DNA from: Bacillota bacterium
GTDB lineage: Bacteria; Bacillota; Bacilli; Bacillales; Cytobacillaceae
Assembly: GCA_023389895.1 (NCBI GenBank)
Contig: JAEWDX010000383.1
Coordinates: 1-14,286 of the forward strand
Length of the DNA: 14,286 bases
Direction: 5' to 3'
The notes under the pieces are model-generated. The model had not been told where the DNA came from. It made no database searches and saw nothing but the letters and a program-made list of their open reading frames with translations. The translations under genes were made by a program, and so were the position numbers. This document shows positions 1 to 7,431 of this stretch, piece after piece. Position 1 is the stretch's first letter. Every line of letters begins with the position of its first letter.

Positions 1-803
1 CTAATGAGGTGTATGCAAATGGTTCGTTTTACAAAGGATTTCTCGAAGGTTATTTAACAATGGATGCCCTTGCTTCACTCGTGTTTGGAAGTATTGTTGT
101 TACCTCCATAAAAGGATTTGGGGTAACAAACAAAAACACCGTTACAAAGCTTTGTATCACCGCTGGACTGATTGCAGCGGCAGCCCTTGCGCTTGTTTAT
201 ATTTCCCTTGCTTGGATTGGTGGTACGAGCACAGATATTATTGGAGTACAGAGTAACGGAGCAGCCATTCTATCAGCAGCCGCGACTCATTTATTCGGAT
301 CTTTAGGGGCAGTCATTCTTGCATTAGCGATCTTATTTGCTTGTTTGACAACGGCGATTGGATTAATTACGTCTTGTTCGCAATATTTCTCTACACTTAT
401 TCCTTCTATTTCTTATAAGAAATTAGCGATCATTTTCTCCGTATTTAGTGCAGTGATTGCAAATGTTGGTTTATCACAGCTGATTAGTTTTTCAGTTCCA
501 GTATTAGTCTTTATCTATCCATTAGCCATTATGTTAATGATTTTATCATTTACACATAAACTGTTTCATGGCTACACGTCAGTGTATGTTTGTGCCATCA
601 TTCCAACTGGAATAATTGGCATCATTGATGGCTTAAATGCAGCCGGTGCAAACCTATCTGCCATTACTCCTACACTTAGCCGATTATTTCCCTTCTTTGA
701 TCAAGGGATTGGTTGGCTTGTTCCAGGAATAATTGGAGCTATCATTGGATATATCCTCGCTATCCTAATTGGTGAATCGAAAAAGGTTTTAACGACTAAT
801 TAA
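1..803 (+). CDS. brnQ: Branched-chain amino acid:cation symporter, LIVCS/BrnQ family (5' end missing)
   Basis: This integral membrane protein imports leucine, isoleucine and valine together with a cation, usually sodium. The reading frame is open from the first bases, so the visible part is roughly the C-terminal 265 residues of a protein that is usually about 440 long. The GTG at position 9 is internal and not the start: the family signature GFLEGYLTMDALASLVFG lies just after it and is mid-protein in full-length members. Several hydrophobic helices follow, for example around ITAGLIAAAALALVYISLAW, AVILALAILFACLTTAIGL and LVPGIIGAIIGYILAIL. The position next to ezrA matches B. subtilis braB as I recall it. 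The family call is firm; the exact substrate preference cannot be read from the sequence. Confidence 0.9.
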   Translation, partial: NEVYANGSFYKGFLEGYLTMDALASLVFGSIVVTSIKGFGVTNKNTVTKLCITAGLIAAAALALVYISLAWIGGTSTDIIGVQSNGAAILSAAATHLFGSLGAVILALAILFACLTTAIGLITSCSQYFSTLIPSISYKKLAIIFSVFSAVIANVGLSQLISFSVPVLVFIYPLAIMLMILSFTHKLFHGYTSVYVCAIIPTGIIGIIDGLNAAGANLSAITPTLSRLFPFFDQGIGWLVPGIIGAIIGYILAILIGESKKVLTTN

Positions 804-813
804 GAGAAGCGGA

Positions 814-863
814 AGTGGTGTCTCAGACGTCTTGTAGCCAGACTGAAGAGACATCACTTTTTT
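814..863 (+). terminator. Rho-independent terminator of brnQ
   Basis: Eleven-base arms AGTGGTGTCTC (814-824) and GAGACATCACT (848-858) pair with one G-T wobble and are followed by a run of T. It begins 11 nt after the brnQ stop codon. Confidence 0.85.
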
Positions 864-889
864 AATATTAAAACTTATACTTATAGATC

Positions 890-918
890 AAAAAAAAGAG
901 CGCCAAATTATCTGGCTC
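890..918 (-). terminator. Rho-independent terminator of ezrA, overlapping the stop codon
   Basis: On the minus strand GAGCCA (918-913) can pair with TGG..CTC ending at 898, followed by seven T. The first stem bases are part of the ezrA stop codon (917-919), so the gene and its terminator overlap. The stem is short, with a two-base bulge. Confidence 0.6.
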
Positions 919-2617
919 ACTCCTCTTCTTGCAATTCATTAATTAGATTTTCGATTTTCTTGATTGCACCCGGTTCAATTTCTTCAATTGCTGTTGCTGC
1001 ATGTTCTAAAGCTGCCTTATAGTCAAAACCTCTAAATGCGGATTCAGCTTCTAATAATCCAACCTCAATAGAAGGATACCTGCTTCGATAACGATTACCG
1101 TACTGGATTACTCTTTCTACAAGCATAATCGTTTCAATCATTTCATTAGCAATTTGAATGATTTTATCTACTGTCAGCTCAGCTACTTCTAAATACTGCC
1201 GAACCGTTTGGATATTTAATGGCTTTTCCTCCAGCTTCAAAATAACATTGCTGACACTTTCTTTCGCATCCTCTAGTAAATAAAGATAATCTTGAGGCAG
1301 TCCAGGAACATTACTTTTGGAAACTAGTTTAATTGTATCAACGATTTTCTTCTTTAATTCTCCAATCTTTTCATGAGCAAATATTTCATCTTTTCTTAAT
1401 GCTTGAAGCTTTTCGGAAAACGCTTTATGCTCTAGTGTAATTTTCTCTAATTGAACCTTTATTTCATCTAACTCTTCTTTGATTAGTGAATAAGCAGTCT
1501 CCCCGACAACAATTTTATGTTCGAGAATATCAAATTGATTTACAAGCTGCGTCAGTTTCTTTTCTAGCTGTGCTTGAGTTTGAGCATCCTTCTCTGAAAG
1601 ATGATAGCTTTCACTTACAAGTTCTAATTCATCCTTTAACTGCTTATTTGCTTCTCTATTAGCCATTAAAAGCGTCTCGACGGCTTCGTCCACTTTATTT
1701 ATATAGTGTCTTGAATGAACCTCATTTTCGAATAAATCATATAGCAGATCAATGCTTTCGTGGATGTCATTGATACCCTTTTCAACATCGCTAATATCCG
1801 CATTTTTTATCTTATCAAGATAAATTGCAATATCCTTTTCAATTTTTTCTTTTTCTTTCTCTAATTGAATATGATCGAGAATAAATCCTTGTTCGATCAT
1901 CTCTTTAAATCCTTCAGTTAATTCCTTTAATTGAGAAGGGATTTTCGATTGACATTCAACAAGCAAAGTGGGGATCAACTCCATCTTTAAATGAATATCA
2001 TCTAAATTTGCTTGAATCGTAAAAACAACTTCCCTTGCTTCTAAATAATTCCCGTTACTCGTACTTTCCATAAATTCATCAAACTTCGCAAACGCTTCAT
2101 CAAGTTGTTGTTCAATTTGCTCGGCAGCTTTTCCATATGTATGATGATGAGCAAGTAATGTTTTCTTACTTTCCCGGTAAACATCCTTTAAATCCTCAAT
2201 TTCTTTTCGGTTTTTTTCCTCACTTCCGACGAGCTCATTCAATTCTGTTAGCATTATCTTAATATCCGCTTCGATATCGGATAGATACTTATCTATCTCT
2301 TGCTGAACACTGCTCGCTTTGCGAAAGCGATATTTATCAATATATTCTTCTGTATCAAATAAATATTCCTCAACATTCGGCAGCCTAACTGCGACAATTT
2401 CATCCCAATCATTCCGCCATCTTTCAAATAATTCCTCTGTTTGACCTGTCATATTTAATTGCTTCACTTTAGACATTTCATCGAGAACAGGGCGATTTGT
2501 TATATCCATCTTCCATTCTTCTAGCCGATCCACTTCTTTATAATGTTTTTTCTTTAAAAAGAATCCTGTTAAAAATAAAACGATTAAAATAATGGCACCG
2601 CCAATTGCAAATTTCAT
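917..2617 (-). CDS. ezrA: Septation ring formation regulator EzrA
   Basis: EzrA is a membrane-anchored, spectrin-like negative regulator of FtsZ assembly. It prevents extra Z rings at the poles and also helps at midcell, where it links FtsZ with the wall-synthesis machinery. The 566 residues fit the family (B. subtilis about 562). A single N-terminal transmembrane helix (about residues 3-20) with a KKK stop-transfer is followed by some 540 residues of long, heptad-rich alpha-helix. The conserved C-terminal patch IQYGNRYRSRY is present at about 504-514 and contains the QNR motif needed for midcell localisation. AGGGGG (2629-2634) lies 11 nt before the ATG. It is transcribed away from hisJ and converges on brnQ. 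It has its own terminator and appears monocistronic. Confidence 0.97.
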   Translation of the reverse strand: MKFAIGGAIILIVLFLTGFFLKKKHYKEVDRLEEWKMDITNRPVLDEMSKVKQLNMTGQTEELFERWRNDWDEIVAVRLPNVEEYLFDTEEYIDKYRFRKASSVQQEIDKYLSDIEADIKIMLTELNELVGSEEKNRKEIEDLKDVYRESKKTLLAHHHTYGKAAEQIEQQLDEAFAKFDEFMESTSNGNYLEAREVVFTIQANLDDIHLKMELIPTLLVECQSKIPSQLKELTEGFKEMIEQGFILDHIQLEKEKEKIEKDIAIYLDKIKNADISDVEKGINDIHESIDLLYDLFENEVHSRHYINKVDEAVETLLMANREANKQLKDELELVSESYHLSEKDAQTQAQLEKKLTQLVNQFDILEHKIVVGETAYSLIKEELDEIKVQLEKITLEHKAFSEKLQALRKDEIFAHEKIGELKKKIVDTIKLVSKSNVPGLPQDYLYLLEDAKESVSNVILKLEEKPLNIQTVRQYLEVAELTVDKIIQIANEMIETIMLVERVIQYGNRYRSRYPSIEVGLLEAESAFRGFDYKAALEHAATAIEEIEPGAIKKIENLINELQEEE

Positions 2618-2677
2618 TTTAAAAAAAGCCCCCTGTTCTATTCCGAGCCAGTATGTTTATTCTATACTATCAAATTT

Positions 2678-2759
2678 GCCTTGGCGAATTTGCGCCCAGA
2701 TTTTTATCGAACTTGTTCGATAAACTTCCTTTAAAAAATCTGAGGCATCCGCCGGAGGC
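2678..2759. repeat. Nested palindromic element, MITE/REP-like or structured leader
   Basis: Three nested inverted repeats share one axis. The innermost is a perfect 10-bp pair, TTTATCGAAC (2703-2712) and GTTCGATAAA (2715-2724), with a 2-nt loop. Next is CAGATTTTT (2697-2705) with AAAAATCTG (2734-2742), whose left arm overlaps the innermost one, so the two stems are alternatives. Near the ends GCCTTGGCG (2678-2686) can pair imperfectly with CGCCGGAGGC (2750-2759). Its GC-rich ends stand out from the AT-rich surroundings, and it is non-coding. It could be a dispersed mobile repeat or an RNA structure in the ezrA leader. Which one cannot be told from one copy. Confidence 0.6.
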
Positions 2760-2849
2760 TTTAACTTTTTTCAGCAAAATCTAAACTCATATTAAATTGG
2801 ATTTTACTTACATTTATCTCGCTACTTAATAAAGTGAGGACTTCCTCTG

Positions 2850-2878
2850 AATAAAGTTAAATTTCATATTCAGTTCAA
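2850..2878 (-). promoter_or_regulatory. Candidate sigma-A-type promoter for ezrA
   Basis: On the minus strand TTGAAC (2878-2873) is separated by 17 nt from TTTATT (2855-2850). Each hexamer is only a partial match, so this is tentative. A start here would give a leader of about 225 nt containing the palindromic element at 2678-2759. Confidence 0.3.
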
Positions 2879-2909
2879 TGTTTTTATGATACCATGTAAA
2901 CGACATTTA

Positions 2910-2939
2910 TTGACTATTTATTTCACTTTTTTATCTAAT
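2910..2939 (+). promoter_or_regulatory. Candidate distal promoter for hisJ
   Basis: TTGACT (2910-2915) and TCTAAT (2934-2939) are each one mismatch from the sigma-A consensus, with an 18-nt spacer. It would leave a leader of about 170 nt before hisJ. Confidence 0.4.
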
Positions 2940-3023
2940 TTATTGTGAAAAATTATTATTTTTCCGGTTATTTTCATACTTTTTCCCCAATTCCTATAAC
3001 TCTTCTAAATGAAACTTATCAAT

Positions 3024-3050
3024 TTGGAAAAGCGGAGAAAGGGATATAAT
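3024..3050 (+). promoter_or_regulatory. Candidate proximal promoter for hisJ
   Basis: A perfect TATAAT (3045-3050) is preceded by TTGGAA (3024-3029), with a short 15-nt spacer. The -10 is strong and the -35 doubtful. Confidence 0.45.
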
Positions 3051-3115
3051 TAAAATAATCTTCTTCGCTAACAATTTATACTTTCTTAGACGCGCGAGGA
3101 AGGAGGTTGATTCAA

Positions 3116-3907
3116 ATGAAAAAGGATGGACATATTCACACGCCATTTTGTCCCCACGGAACAAATGACTCCCTCGCTGGTTATGTTGAAAGAGCGATCG
3201 AATTAGGCTATGAAGAAGTTACTTTTGCAGAGCATGCTCCACTGCCAGGCGGATTTACTGATCCCACTCCTAATAAAGACAGTGCGATGAAGCTGGAAGA
3301 GATGGAAGCCTATCTTCAGGAAATAGAAAAATTAAAAGCAAACTATCGTCAGCAGTTAAAAATTAATACTGGTTTAGAAATTGATTTTATCGAAGGATAT
3401 GAAGAGGAAATAGAATCTTTCCTTTCACAGTATGGTCCTTATTTAGATGATGCCATTTTATCTGTTCATTTCTTGAAATATAAAGAAAAATATGATTGTT
3501 TAGATTATAGTCCGAAAACTTTCGCAGAAATGATTGAAAGATACGGTACAATCGGTGATGTTTACCGGCTTTATTATAAAACCTTACTTCAATCAATTGA
3601 AAGTGAGCTTGGTCCTTTTAAGCCAAAAAGAGTTGGCCATATTACATTAGTGAAAAAATTTCAGAAAAAATTCCCAATCACAGAGGATTTTTCAAATGAA
3701 ATTGAAACGCTTCTTAAAGCAATAAAAAGAAAAGGTTATGAGCTCGATTACAATGGTGCTGGGTATTATAAGCCTCTTTGCGGAGAATCCTATCCTCCTA
3801 TTTCAGTAGCAAAAGAAGCTTTAAAAATTGGAATCCCGATCATATATGGGTCTGATGCCCACCAAATTAACGAGCTTGAACAAGGTCGCAACAAAATGTT
3901 TATTTAA
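3116..3907 (+). CDS. hisJ: Histidinol-phosphatase, PHP family (HisJ/HisK type)
   Basis: This enzyme dephosphorylates L-histidinol phosphate to histidinol, the penultimate stage of histidine synthesis, in the cytoplasm. It belongs to the metal-dependent PHP superfamily. The metal-binding motifs are all present: DGHIHTPFCPHG at the N-terminus, TFAEHAP, GLEIDFIEGYEEE, LSVHF, VGHITLVKKF, and GSDAH near the C-terminus. I place the start at ATG 3116 (263 residues) because AGGAGG (3101-3106) is 9 nt upstream. A TTG at 3107 directly abuts the Shine-Dalgarno sequence and is unlikely to be used. It lies apart from any his operon, as is usual for this Bacillus gene, and sits 29 nt upstream of ytsP, so the two are probably co-transcribed. 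Confidence 0.93.
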   Translation: MKKDGHIHTPFCPHGTNDSLAGYVERAIELGYEEVTFAEHAPLPGGFTDPTPNKDSAMKLEEMEAYLQEIEKLKANYRQQLKINTGLEIDFIEGYEEEIESFLSQYGPYLDDAILSVHFLKYKEKYDCLDYSPKTFAEMIERYGTIGDVYRLYYKTLLQSIESELGPFKPKRVGHITLVKKFQKKFPITEDFSNEIETLLKAIKRKGYELDYNGAGYYKPLCGESYPPISVAKEALKIGIPIIYGSDAHQINELEQGRNKMFI

Positions 3908-3936
3908 AAATTCAGATGAAAGTTTGGTGACTCTAC

Positions 3937-4416
3937 ATGTTCCATGTCGGATTATATAACGGATCTCGCAAGAAAAATTACCAATTAGTAAAAAAACAGC
4001 TAGCAGCATTACTAGATGGCGAACAAAACCTCATCGCTAACTTAAGCAATGCTTCTGCTTTATTAAATTTATTTCTCGAGCGAATTAATTGGGTTGGTTT
4101 TTATTTAGTAGAAAATGATGAGCTTGTGCTTGGTCCATTTCAAGGATTGCCAGCCTGTGTAAGAATTCCAAGCGGAAAGGGTGTATGTGGCGCAGCTGCC
4201 ACTCAAATGAAAACAATTCGTGTGGACGATGTTCACCAATTCCCAGGTCATATTGCTTGTGACGCTGCTTCTCAATCAGAGATAGTCATCCCATTGATTA
4301 AGAATGATCGCCTTATTGGGGTATTAGATATTGATTCACCAGAAAAAAATCGATTTGACCAATTGGATGAGACAGAATTAATCGATTTTGCAGCCATCCT
4401 TGTTTCTTATCTTTAA
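3937..4416 (+). CDS. Free methionine-(R)-sulfoxide reductase, GAF-fold (YtsP/MsrC-like)
   Basis: A single-GAF-domain protein of 159 residues that matches the fRMsr family, which reduces free L-methionine-(R)-sulfoxide using cysteines in the GAF pocket. The signature is complete: WVGFYLVENDELVLGPFQG, then ACVRIPSGKGVCGAAA, then DVHQFPGHIACDAASQSEIV. The three conserved cysteines are those in PACV, GVCG and IACD. In B. subtilis the equivalent gene, ytsP, sits at the same place after hisJ. The ribosome binding site is weak (GGTGA, about 6 nt before the ATG), which fits translation from a hisJ-ytsP transcript. The enzymatic assignment rests on the family motifs. Confidence 0.92.
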   Translation: MFHVGLYNGSRKKNYQLVKKQLAALLDGEQNLIANLSNASALLNLFLERINWVGFYLVENDELVLGPFQGLPACVRIPSGKGVCGAAATQMKTIRVDDVHQFPGHIACDAASQSEIVIPLIKNDRLIGVLDIDSPEKNRFDQLDETELIDFAAILVSYL

Positions 4417-4426
4417 ATTATTTCTA

Positions 4427-4467
4427 GGGCTTGAATCATTAAGAGCGGCTCCCGATGATTCAAGCCC
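4427..4467. repeat. Perfect 13-bp inverted repeat between convergent ytsP and dgcP
   Basis: GGGCTTGAATCAT (4427-4439) and ATGATTCAAGCCC (4455-4467) form a perfect stem with a 15-nt loop, beginning 10 nt after the ytsP stop. Neither side has a T-run, so it is not a textbook intrinsic terminator. It may still end ytsP transcription or protect the mRNA 3' end. Confidence 0.7.
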
Positions 4468-4498
4468 GACTGATCCCTTACTTATACTTTAACATGAA

Positions 4499-4537
4499 AC
4501 AAAAAGGACCTACCGTGGGAATGCAACGACAAAGTCC
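4499..4537 (-). terminator. Rho-independent terminator of dgcP
   Basis: On the minus strand GGACTT (4537-4532) pairs with AGGTCC (4511-4506) with one wobble, followed by TTTTT. It starts 3 nt after the dgcP stop. The 20-nt loop makes the hairpin moderate. Confidence 0.6.
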
Positions 4538-4540
4538 AAA

Positions 4541-6415
4541 TTATTTCTTATTCGTTAAATCATCTTGAATAACTACTTTATTTTTCCCCGTATGCTTCGC
4601 AACATATAAAGCCTTATCTGCCCGTTTAAATAATGTGCCATATGTATCCTTCTTACTTTGATTCCAATGTGAGACACCACAGGAAATGGTCACTCTTGGA
4701 TTTGTATAATCAAACACTTTCTTTACAAGCCGTTTCGCAATCATGACACCTGACGAAAGAGAAATGCCTGGTAAATAAATCGCCAACTCTTCCCCTCCCC
4801 ATCTAGCACCAATATCTGTACCTCGAATATTTTCACTAATTAAGTTCGCTACTTGAATAATTACATCGTCACCAACTTGATGACCGAATGTGTCATTGAT
4901 TGATTTAAAATTATCGATATCAATCATAATAAATGTTCCTTCCTGATCTTCGTTCATCGATTGATAAATTTTCTCATCAAGATAATTACGTGAAAATAAT
5001 TTTGTTAAATGATCTGTCACAACCATTTTTTCTAGTTCTTCTCTTAGCATGGCGTTCGTAAAGGAGAGAGTTGAGTGATGGACAAGTGATTGTAACAATT
5101 TAAAAGCTTCAAAAGAAAAATGATAAGGGTTTTGATGCATAACTAATGCAAATCCTTTTTGAATTCCTGACTGCGTCATCGGTACAGCCATAATTGATTT
5201 ATAATCAATCCCATTATCACCAAGTTTTAAATGACAATCTCCGATGAAAAGTGCATCATTTTCTTCCTCTAGCTTCTCCATAATATACTGAATGTATTTT
5301 TTGGCATTTTTCGTATTGAAAAATTCAGTACTCCCTTTTAAAATCTTTGTTTCTTCATTGATATACAGAATAAATCCGACAAATTCTGCATCAAAGGAAT
5401 TAATAATCTTCTCAGTAATAAAGGTGATTGTTTCGGTTAATCTTAAATTTGAATTTAATCGATGAGATGTTTCATTAATTAATTTCAAATCATTAATTAA
5501 CCGTTTTGATTGTTGATAAAGCTGAGCATTCTCAAGTGCACTTCCCGCAGTATTCGCAAGCAGAGAGATAAATTCTACTTCGTTTTTCGGAAACACTAGT
5601 GTGTTTGGGGCAATAACTTGCAAAACACCATATACACCTTGCTTCCCTTTTAAAGGGGCATACATGATCGATCTTTTTCCATGTAATGAATCTTCAAATT
5701 GGAAGCTTCCTGTTACATATGCTTGCATTGCAGCAATATTTTCACTGTCATATTCTAAATCCTTTATCTGTAAGTCCTCTAACTGGTTATTATCATGTGA
5801 CAGTAAAAGATAGTATGTAAATGCTGGATAGACCTCTTGAAGGGTACTAATAATTTCACCTAGCACATCATCCATATTCATTGTTTGATGGAATTTCTCT
5901 GTCACTCGAAAAAGCTGTTTATACTTTTTTTCTTCTGAAAGAATTTCGATTAGACTTCTTGATTTCTCTAAAAAACGAGCAGTTTCCTCGCAAATTTCTT
6001 TTAAAATTTTTTCGGAGAGCTCCTTCAGAGTACAATTCTCCCCTTTAAGCGCAAGATAGCCAATTAGTTGCTCATTTGTCGAAAGAACGAGAACCATATC
6101 GTATGCTTCAAATCCCGGTAGTTGCTTAAGAGAAATTTCACTTGTTTGCGAAATCTCACTTATTTCTTCCCAAGTAAGCGATGAGGGTTCAACTAATTTA
6201 CAGGACCCTATATCTGTAGAAGCTACAATTGCCATTTGCTGTTTCCAATCATTATAGCCTAGAAGGGTTGCCACTTCAGCATTTGTTACGTCTTTAATGA
6301 TTTCAAGCATCTTATTTATTAAATTTTCATAGCTGACAACGCCATTTTCGGGACCGAAAATATCAAAAAAACAGCTTTTCAATCTTAAAATTATCTGCTG
6401 TCCAAGTAGTGTCAT
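4541..6415 (-). CDS. dgcP: GAF-domain diguanylate cyclase (DgcP/YtrP-like)
   Basis: This protein makes cyclic di-GMP from two GTP. It has about 460 residues of sensory region followed by a C-terminal GGDEF domain. I see no transmembrane helix, so it should be cytoplasmic. At least two, probably three, GAF-like modules are visible at about 30-150, 165-295 and 320-455. The GGDEF domain has the DIDNFKSINDTFGHQ substrate motif and the active site GGEEL (540-544 from this start). RGTD (531-534) lies five residues upstream, which is the product-inhibition I-site, so an active, feedback-controlled cyclase is expected. I chose ATG 6415 (624 residues) because AGGTGA (6429-6424) is 8 nt upstream. The longer frame starting at GTG 6427 overlaps that Shine-Dalgarno sequence. 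B. subtilis DgcP (ytrP) occupies the same locus. It lies downstream of the 6455-7054 gene. Confidence 0.93.
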   Translation of the reverse strand: MTLLGQQIILRLKSCFFDIFGPENGVVSYENLINKMLEIIKDVTNAEVATLLGYNDWKQQMAIVASTDIGSCKLVEPSSLTWEEISEISQTSEISLKQLPGFEAYDMVLVLSTNEQLIGYLALKGENCTLKELSEKILKEICEETARFLEKSRSLIEILSEEKKYKQLFRVTEKFHQTMNMDDVLGEIISTLQEVYPAFTYYLLLSHDNNQLEDLQIKDLEYDSENIAAMQAYVTGSFQFEDSLHGKRSIMYAPLKGKQGVYGVLQVIAPNTLVFPKNEVEFISLLANTAGSALENAQLYQQSKRLINDLKLINETSHRLNSNLRLTETITFITEKIINSFDAEFVGFILYINEETKILKGSTEFFNTKNAKKYIQYIMEKLEEENDALFIGDCHLKLGDNGIDYKSIMAVPMTQSGIQKGFALVMHQNPYHFSFEAFKLLQSLVHHSTLSFTNAMLREELEKMVVTDHLTKLFSRNYLDEKIYQSMNEDQEGTFIMIDIDNFKSINDTFGHQVGDDVIIQVANLISENIRGTDIGARWGGEELAIYLPGISLSSGVMIAKRLVKKVFDYTNPRVTISCGVSHWNQSKKDTYGTLFKRADKALYVAKHTGKNKVVIQDDLTNKK

Positions 6416-6454
6416 TTCACTCATCACCTATAACTATTACTGTTTATAACTTAT

Positions 6455-7054
6455 CTATTTAGCGTCATTTGCAGCGATTTTCACGCCTTTATCAGTAAGA
6501 ATTAGCCATAATTGCCCGCCCTCTGATAAAGCATGTAGTTCTAACGGTGCTTCTTCCTCATCCATCATGATAGATTGAATGTCATTCACCATTATTTTTG
6601 CTTCTTCTTTATTGTATGTAAATGCCATCTTATATGGGCTTTCATCCATCATCTTTATGTTTCGTTTCTCTTCTTGCAAGCTAGTATTAAAATAATGCCA
6701 TTCTTCATCTATTAAAGCCCAGAAACCATTCTCATTTTGATCAGCGGAAAGTTTCTCAATTCTAGAATTAAATTTCTTTGCATTCAATGTTTTAAATTTA
6801 TATTGATCCTTTTTATCTATTTCATACACGCCTAATATAGTCTGATTATTTTTGCGTTCACAAAGAATGGCGACAGGCTGATCAGTTTCCGCTATACTCG
6901 CATGGAGAACAAGCGCTTGGAGCGACTGAGATGTTTGACCAGCCCCCATCTTATCCTGCCGATAAGCTAGGGCAAATAGAACGATGAGTATAAAAAAAAC
7001 GATGAAAAAAAATCTAATAAACTTTTCTTTTTTTGTTTCAACCACTTTTATCAC
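6455..7054 (-). CDS. Hypothetical single-pass membrane protein upstream of dgcP
   Basis: I do not recognise this 199-residue protein. It has a short lysine-rich N-terminus, one transmembrane helix (about residues 13-31, FIRFFFIVFFILIVLFALAY), and a hydrophilic domain of about 165 residues. The positive-inside rule places that domain outside the membrane. It has no signal-peptidase or lipobox motif and no repeats; the only cysteine is in ILCERKN. There is no early ATG: the frame opens with GTG at 7054, and a second GTG at 7045 is possible. Neither has a convincing Shine-Dalgarno sequence, so the start is uncertain. The stop is 27 nt before the earliest dgcP start codon with no terminator between, so the two are probably co-transcribed. 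A role in sensing or localising the cyclase is conceivable but only inferred. Confidence 0.75.
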   Translation of the reverse strand: MIKVVETKKEKFIRFFFIVFFILIVLFALAYRQDKMGAGQTSQSLQALVLHASIAETDQPVAILCERKNNQTILGVYEIDKKDQYKFKTLNAKKFNSRIEKLSADQNENGFWALIDEEWHYFNTSLQEEKRNIKMMDESPYKMAFTYNKEEAKIMVNDIQSIMMDEEEAPLELHALSEGGQLWLILTDKGVKIAANDAK

Positions 7055-7147
7055 TCTTATTCACTTTCTTTTAATAATTATATCATAATTCAATAGCACA
7101 TTAGTATAAAATGCTTATTTTTCTAGGGTTTTAAGTGAAAAAGTCCC

Positions 7148-7177
7148 TTGACTTTAATCAGTTAAAAGTAATATAAT
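7148..7177 (+). promoter_or_regulatory. Sigma-A promoter of rpsD
   Basis: TTGACT (7148-7153) and a perfect TATAAT (7172-7177) are separated by 18 nt. Transcription should start near 7184, giving a leader of about 248 nt. Confidence 0.8.
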
Positions 7178-7183
7178 ATTCTT

Positions 7184-7431
7184 TGTGTAAAATATTGCAG
7201 CCTATGTGAACTCTTTCGTGTTCTCATTTTATTCCTCAATAGGGTTTGAATTCAGTTATCGCTAGCCTTTTGCTAATCTAAAAGAGCTGGAACTCACTGT
7301 TTTTCTATTGATTGGGTATCATGTAACTCCCTGCTGCTGGAGCGAAGGTACAAAGAAAATAAAATGGTCATAAAAGCTGTACACATCTGTTTTTATTTTA
7401 CCTAAATAAAAACATAAAGGAGGAGTCTTAA
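7184..7431 (+). promoter_or_regulatory. rpsD 5' leader, likely S4 autoregulatory RNA
   Basis: In Bacillus, ribosomal protein S4 represses its own mRNA by binding a structured leader. This 248-nt untranslated leader is placed and sized for that role. Visible pairings include CTCC/GGAG (7327-7330 with 7339-7342) and GTACA/TGTAC (7348-7352 with 7378-7382). A perfect 11-bp hairpin (7388-7398 with 7404-7414) ends 2 nt before the Shine-Dalgarno AAGGAGG (7417-7423). The function is inferred from the gene and leader length. I could not fold the full pseudoknot by eye. Confidence 0.65.

Noticed and set aside
9..11. GTG as the start of the symporter gene
   Set aside because: The frame is open to the window edge, and the following residues match the middle, not the N-terminus, of BrnQ proteins.
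3107..3115. TTG as an earlier start of hisJ
   Set aside because: It directly follows AGGAGG, leaving no spacing, while the ATG at 3116 is ideally placed.
7071..7130. Possible promoter for the 199-residue gene and dgcP
   Set aside because: TATACT and TATAAT-like hexamers occur on the minus strand, but none has an acceptable -35 at 16-18 nt.
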